This document shows, piece by piece, positions 59,851-64,000 of a stretch of DNA of 64,000 bases. A model generated the notes under the pieces. That model did no database searches. It was not told where the DNA came from and worked only from the letters and a program-made list of their open reading frames with translations. Position numbers and translations under genes: made by a program. The stretch is from Ideonella_A intermedia_A (lineage in GTDB: Bacteria; Pseudomonadota; Gammaproteobacteria; Burkholderiales; Burkholderiaceae_C): contig CALRPU020000006.1 of assembly GCA_943370175.1 (NCBI GenBank), forward strand, positions 93,048 to 157,047, read 5' to 3'. Numbering within the stretch: the first letter of the stretch is position 1; every line of letters begins with the position of its first letter.

Positions 59851-62571
59851 ATGACGCCGACCCCCGACGCCGCCCGCTGGTCCGAGATCAAGTCCCTGTT
59901 CGACGCCGTGGTGGACGCGCCGGCGGCGCGGCGCGAGGCCCTGATTGGCGCAGCGGCGCTCGACGCCGCCGCCCTGGTCGAGTTGCGCAGCCTGCTGGCG
60001 CACCACGACGCTGCCACGGGCCCAGCCGGCTTCATGGCCGCCCACGCCGCGGCGCAGCTGGGTGCACGCCAGGGCGAGTTCGAAGCCGATGGGGCAGACC
60101 ACGGTGCCGCCCGCGTCGGGCAGCGCCTGGGGGCCTGGGAGATCGTGCGCCCCCTGGGCGCTGGTGGCATGGGCGAGGTCTTCGAGGCCCGCCGGGCCGA
60201 CGGCAGCTACGAAGGCCGGGCCGCGGTGAAGTTGCTCAAGCGTGGCATGGACAGCGCGGCCGTGCTGCAGCGCTTCGCGCAGGAGCGCCAGGCACTGGCA
60301 CGGCTGAGCCACCCACACATCGCGCGGCTGCTGGACGCTGGGGCCAGCGCCGAGGGCCTGCCGTACTTCGTGCTGGAGTACGTCGACGGCCAGCCGATCG
60401 ACGTCGCGGTGCGCGGCCTGACGCTGGAGCAACGGCTGCAGTGCTTCATGCAGCTCGCCGACGCGGTGGCGCACGCCCACCGCAACCTGCTGGTGCACCG
60501 CGACCTGAAGCCCGGCAACGTGCTCGTGGACCTGGAAGGCCGCGTCAAGCTGCTGGACTTCGGCATCGCCAAGGCGCTCGACCCGCTGGAGCACCACGAC
60601 GGCCACACCACGGTGGGCGGCGTGCGGCCCTACACGCCCCACTACGCGAGCCCCGAGCAGGTGCGTGGCGAGCCGGTGAGCACCGCCACCGACATCTACA
60701 GCCTGGGCGTGTTGCTCTACCAGATGCTGACCGGCACGCGGCCCACCGGGCGCACCGCCACCACGCCGGCCGAAGCCGCGCGCAGTGTGCTGGAGGACGC
60801 GCCAAAGCGACCCAGCCGCCTCTCGCCCGACGAGGCGGTGGACCCGCAATGGCTGCACACACGCAAGCGGCTCGAAGGCGACCTCGACAACGTGCTGTTG
60901 AAGGCGCTGGAGAAACCGGTCGAACGCCGCTACGCCAGCGTCGACGCGTTCGCGGCCGACGTTCGCAACTACCTGGGCGGCTGGCCCGTCAGCGCCCGGC
61001 CAGCCGGGTGGCGCTACCGCATGGCCAAGCGCATTCAACGCAACCGCTGGCTCAGCGGTGCGGTGGCCGCGGGCGTGTTGGCGCTGCTCGGTGGTGTCGC
61101 CGGCATCGCTTGGCAGGCCCATGTCGCGCAGCAAGCCCGTTCGCTGGCCGAATCGCGGCTGGCCGAGGTGCGCCGTGTCACGCACGCGCTGGTGTTTGGC
61201 TTCGGCGATGCGGTGGAGTACTTGCCCGGCGGCATGAAGATCAAGGCCGACCTGTACCAGGAGACGCTGGTCGCCCTGCAGCGTTTGGCGCCCTCCTTGG
61301 GCAGCGACCCCACCGTGGAGGCCGACATCGCCCAGGTGCACGTGCGCCTGGCCGAGGCCTATGCGCCAGGCTACCCCGTGTCGCTGGCCGACGCGGCGCG
61401 CGCGCGGCCCCATGCGCAGAGCGCGGTGACCTTGTTCGAGCGCCTGCGCCCCCACGTGCTGCAAAGCGCCGACCCGAGCCTGATGAACTACGCCACCCGC
61501 GCGCTGACGGTGCTGGCCTCGCTGGAAGCGGACGACGGCCGAAAGGAGCGCGCGGTCGAGCTCACCCGACAGAGCCTGAGTTGGGGCCAGGAGGCGCTGG
61601 CCGCCGCGCCGCCGGGCGGCCCCACGCTGCTGTTGCGCGATGCCGTCACGGCCGGCTACCAGGCCCTGGCCGTCCTGCTGGACGACAACGGCGTCGGCTT
61701 GGGACGGCACCAGGAGGCGCTGCCGCTGTACCGCGCCGCGCTGGCGTCCGGCCTGCAAGCGCTGACGATGTCAGGCGAAATGGCGGCCCTGGACGCCAAG
61801 TCCCGGCCCGAGCGGACCCGCTATGGCGCCGAGCTGCGCCAAACGCTGGGCGTGATCGCCGGCAGCATGGCCTCGTCATTGGCCCGCCGCGGTGACTACG
61901 CCGGGGCGATGCAGGCGCGCGGCCAGTCCATGCAGTTCTTGCGGGAGGCCCAGCAGACCCATCCCGAGCAAGTCCAGTTCCAGTCCGCGCTGGCGGGCGC
62001 GCTGCGCGTTCAGGCCGGACTGCAACTGGCGATGGGCCAAGCCGAGGACGCGCGGGCGACGCTGGCCGAGTCGCTGCAGTGGACCGACAAGCTGCTGGCC
62101 ACCGACCCCGGCAACGCCGAATGGCAGGACGACCGGGAATTCGCCACGCCACTGCAAGGCACGATCCTGGCACAGCTGGGTCGTGACGCCGAAGCGCTGC
62201 CCTGGCTGGCGCGCGGCCTGGCCTATTGGCAGGCCGCGCTGACCAAGGCGCCTGGTGCGCGGGCACAGCGCGAAGTCGCCAGCATCCGGTTCCGCCTGGC
62301 GCTCAGCCGGGCGCGGCTGGCCGGCGTGGGCAGCGCTGCCACCGCGTGGGCGGCGGCGGCGCAGGCCGCTGAGGCGCTGCGCACCTTGTCCGAGTCGGCG
62401 CCGGCGCAGGCCGACGTCTGGTTGGTCCGGGCCGAGGCCGAACAGGCCCTGGCGGCGGAAGGCCCCGCCGCCGACCGGCCCCGTTGGCAAGCGCAAGCCT
62501 GCGCCACCTGGCGCCGCGCGGCCGAACTCAGGCCGCTGCCGCCTGCGGCTCGCGCGTCGTCGGGCTGCTGA
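59851..62571 (+). CDS. Membrane Ser/Thr protein kinase with C-terminal repeat domain
   Basis: The product has 906 aa. The kinase domain (about 95-380) carries the Gly loop GAGGMGEV, the catalytic Lys near 127, HRDLKPGNVLV (216-226) and DFG (236-238). A single transmembrane helix lies near 400-421, so the kinase is cytosolic and the rest is periplasmic. The large C-terminal part (about 430-906) is helical with TPR-like pairs. An N-terminal helical segment (1-90) precedes the kinase. It is a plausible partner of the ECF sigma factor. The signal and targets are unknown. Confidence 0.92.
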   Translation: MTPTPDAARWSEIKSLFDAVVDAPAARREALIGAAALDAAALVELRSLLAHHDAATGPAGFMAAHAAAQLGARQGEFEADGADHGAARVGQRLGAWEIVRPLGAGGMGEVFEARRADGSYEGRAAVKLLKRGMDSAAVLQRFAQERQALARLSHPHIARLLDAGASAEGLPYFVLEYVDGQPIDVAVRGLTLEQRLQCFMQLADAVAHAHRNLLVHRDLKPGNVLVDLEGRVKLLDFGIAKALDPLEHHDGHTTVGGVRPYTPHYASPEQVRGEPVSTATDIYSLGVLLYQMLTGTRPTGRTATTPAEAARSVLEDAPKRPSRLSPDEAVDPQWLHTRKRLEGDLDNVLLKALEKPVERRYASVDAFAADVRNYLGGWPVSARPAGWRYRMAKRIQRNRWLSGAVAAGVLALLGGVAGIAWQAHVAQQARSLAESRLAEVRRVTHALVFGFGDAVEYLPGGMKIKADLYQETLVALQRLAPSLGSDPTVEADIAQVHVRLAEAYAPGYPVSLADAARARPHAQSAVTLFERLRPHVLQSADPSLMNYATRALTVLASLEADDGRKERAVELTRQSLSWGQEALAAAPPGGPTLLLRDAVTAGYQALAVLLDDNGVGLGRHQEALPLYRAALASGLQALTMSGEMAALDAKSRPERTRYGAELRQTLGVIAGSMASSLARRGDYAGAMQARGQSMQFLREAQQTHPEQVQFQSALAGALRVQAGLQLAMGQAEDARATLAESLQWTDKLLATDPGNAEWQDDREFATPLQGTILAQLGRDAEALPWLARGLAYWQAALTKAPGARAQREVASIRFRLALSRARLAGVGSAATAWAAAAQAAEALRTLSESAPAQADVWLVRAEAEQALAAEGPAADRPRWQAQACATWRRAAELRPLPPAARASSGC

Positions 62572-62595
62572 GGCGATGGCGTCAACGCGCAGACG

Positions 62596-62622
62596 CCGGG
62601 TCCGCCGGGTCCGTCGGGTCCG
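62596..62622. repeat. Three tandem 9-bp copies CCGGGTCCG
   Basis: Units lie at 62596-62604, 62605-62613 and 62614-62622 (the last with one change). They sit in the 69-base gap between the kinase gene and the convergent IclR gene, next to a GGGTC / GACCC hairpin. Confidence 0.7.
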
Positions 62623-62640
62623 GCGCGACCCGGGCCCGCC

Positions 62641-63447
62641 TCAAGCGATGTCGGCGTCGGTCGCCCGCCTCAGCGCGATGGCCATGTCGTCGCGCAGCGT
62701 CAGCAGTTGGGGCCCGAGCCGGTCGACGACCGCATCGAAGGGGTCCGTGGTCAGCAGACTGACGTTCACGGCGTAAGCCAGGTCGGACGTCACCAAGGGG
62801 GCGGCCACGGCGACCACCTCGGGTTGCCACGAGGCGGCACAGAAGCCGAACTGCGCCACCGACTTCAACGCCGCATCGATCTGCACACTGAGCTGACCCC
62901 ATGTTCTCTTCTGGCGCCGCTTGAAAACGGCCTCGAGCGATTGGCGGGCTGAGCGCGGCACGGTGGACAAGTAGGCGCGGCCGAGCGACGTCAGCTCGAT
63001 GGGCACGCGCTGGCCCGAGACGACGCTGCGGAACGCCACCCGGCGGGCGTACCGGATCGACTCCAGGTAGACCATCTCGTCGCGGTCGGGTGCGGCCAGC
63101 CCCACGTTGACGCGCTCGCGCTCGGCAAGCTGCCGCATCAACGGGGCGGCCACCGCCAGCACGCGGGACCCCGTGCGCATGGCGTGCGCGATGCTCAGCA
63201 CCGCCGGGGCCAAGCGGTAGGTGCGCAAGGCCGCTTCGTGCTGCAGCAGGCCCACGCCCACCAGCGTCTGCGTGAGCCGGCTGACGGTGGATTTCGGCAA
63301 GTTGGTGCGCTCGGCCAGCTCGCTGTTGCCAAGCCGCTCCGAGCCCTGCCGAAACGCGCGCAGGATCTCCACACCGCGCTCCAGGGACCGGTTCGCCGGT
63401 AAGCCTGCGGTGGGCAGCTGACCGCTGCTGGGGTGGCGTGGTGGCAT
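62641..63447 (-). CDS. IclR family transcriptional regulator
   Basis: The product has 268 aa from ATG 63447; an open frame continues upstream but is not protein-like. The N-terminal winged helix-turn-helix covers about 20-85 (SLERGVEILRAFRQG, ELAERTNLPKSTVSRLTQTL). The ligand-binding IclR domain follows (about 100-260), with SVVSGQRVPIELTSLGRAYL. It is divergent from the Bug-type receptor gene and likely regulates it and itself, with an operator-like palindrome between them. The effector is unknown but is likely an organic acid. Confidence 0.92.
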   Translation of the reverse strand: MPPRHPSSGQLPTAGLPANRSLERGVEILRAFRQGSERLGNSELAERTNLPKSTVSRLTQTLVGVGLLQHEAALRTYRLAPAVLSIAHAMRTGSRVLAVAAPLMRQLAERERVNVGLAAPDRDEMVYLESIRYARRVAFRSVVSGQRVPIELTSLGRAYLSTVPRSARQSLEAVFKRRQKRTWGQLSVQIDAALKSVAQFGFCAASWQPEVVAVAAPLVTSDLAYAVNVSLLTTDPFDAVVDRLGPQLLTLRDDMAIALRRATDADIA

Positions 63448-63466
63448 CGGGAAAACCCTCTCATCA

Positions 63467-63483
63467 ATTCCACTGGATGGAAT
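63467..63483. promoter_or_regulatory. IclR operator-like palindrome
   Basis: ATTCCA-CTGGA-TGGAAT is a perfect 6-bp inverted repeat with a 5-base spacer, placed 20 bases from the iclR start in the divergent promoter region. It has the form seen for IclR-family sites. Confidence 0.6.
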
Positions 63484-63595
63484 CGGGGCAGTGTATTCGC
63501 GGGCCGCTGAACCTAAGCTTGTTGGCATGCCGGCAGCGGGAGATCGTGCCGTCATCCACCAGCGGAAGCCATCCGCACGCCCCCAGGAGACCAGC

Positions 63596-64000
63596 ATGAT
63601 CGATCTGATGCGCCCGCTGCGACCGCGCACGCCCGCCTTCCTCTTGTCGTTGGCGCTTGCCGCTTCGACAGCGTGGGCCGCCTACCCGGAAAGGCCCGTG
63701 CGGCTGGTCGTGCCATTCGCCCCCGGCGGCGGCACGGACCTGATCGCCCGCACGCTGGGCAACGGCATGGCCACCGAGCTCGGTCAGCAGGTCATCATCG
63801 ACAACAAGCCGGGCGCGGGCACGATCATCGGCACCGATGCGGTGGCCAAGAGCCCGCCCGACGGCTACACCATCGTCATCGCCTCCTTCGCCCATGCCGT
63901 CAACCCGAGCCTGGTGGCCAGGCTGCCGTACCCGGCCGACAAGGCCTTCACCCCCATCACCCTGATCGGCCGCGGCCCGAATGTGCTGGTCGTGGGGGCC
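63596..64000 (+). CDS. Bug/TctC-type tripartite tricarboxylate transporter receptor (3' truncated by window)
   Basis: The frame is open from ATG 63596 to the window end (135 codons), with AGGAGA upstream. A signal peptide ends at AWA. The mature part begins AYPERPVRLVVPFAPGGGTDLIARTLG, and VIIDNKPGAGTIIGTDAVAKSPPDGYTIVIAS follows, which is the family signature. These periplasmic proteins bind carboxylates, often for TctAB uptake systems; members expand strongly in Burkholderiales. It is divergent from the IclR regulator, its likely controller. The ligand is unknown. Confidence 0.93.
   Translation, partial: MIDLMRPLRPRTPAFLLSLALAASTAWAAYPERPVRLVVPFAPGGGTDLIARTLGNGMATELGQQVIIDNKPGAGTIIGTDAVAKSPPDGYTIVIASFAHAVNPSLVARLPYPADKAFTPITLIGRGPNVLVVGA

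Overview
The window is high-GC DNA from a bacterial chromosome, most likely a betaproteobacterium of the order Burkholderiales (Sphaerotilaceae/Comamonadaceae-like). This rests on the order mnmE-yidC-yidD-rnpA-rpmH / dnaA-dnaN-gyrB, on a Bug-type tricarboxylate transport receptor, on soxCD genes, and on protein sequences typical of that group. The genus is an inference. No tRNA, rRNA, CRISPR array or intact insertion sequence was seen.

Left part (1-25 kb). It opens with the end of soxC and all of soxD (thiosulfate oxidation), then an acyltransferase and a very large hybrid histidine kinase (about 1971 aa, two CBS pairs, PAS and GAF modules, kinase, receiver, HPt). Next come a GAF protein, a cytochrome P450, a secreted Ala/Pro-rich protein and two tandem L,D-transpeptidase-like paralogues. 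An MFS-OsmC-GNAT run on the minus strand faces a LytS-LytS-LytTR signalling operon in which the second LytS protein lacks the catalytic residues. A second hybrid kinase, a sulfate-binding protein, a GMC oxidoreductase, a MarC protein and a BtuF-like protein follow.

Middle (25-45 kb). An RRM/glycine-rich RNA-binding protein with its own promoter and terminator is followed by LPS genes (kdsD-kdsC-lptC), a Kef-type antiporter, apt, a cNMP-binding protein and a Tat-type metallo-hydrolase. Then comes the replication-origin core: mnmE, yidC, yidD, rnpA and rpmH run leftwards, while dnaA, dnaN and gyrB run rightwards. DnaA boxes lie on both sides of dnaA and, unusually, inside rnpA. Behind gyrB is a gene-poor, repeat-bearing accessory stretch (43.5-45.6 kb) with a serine hydrolase and a long palindrome.

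Right part (45.6-64 kb). A UPF1/IGHMBP2-type helicase with a small coupled zinc-ribbon protein, an amine oxidase, a Gfo/Idh/MocA oxidoreductase and a GDPD phosphodiesterase are followed by a TetR-SDR-ADH-PNPOx group with two similar operator palindromes. An orphan contractile-tail sheath protein lies beside an ECF sigma factor, an exported protein, a lipoprotein and a membrane Ser/Thr kinase. The window ends with an IclR regulator divergent from a truncated Bug receptor.

Most enzyme genes look like ordinary chromosomal housekeeping or accessory metabolism. The parts most worth a second look are the LytS pseudokinase pair, the orphan sheath beside the sigma-kinase pair, the DnaA boxes in the rnpA insertion, and the repeat/palindrome region after gyrB.
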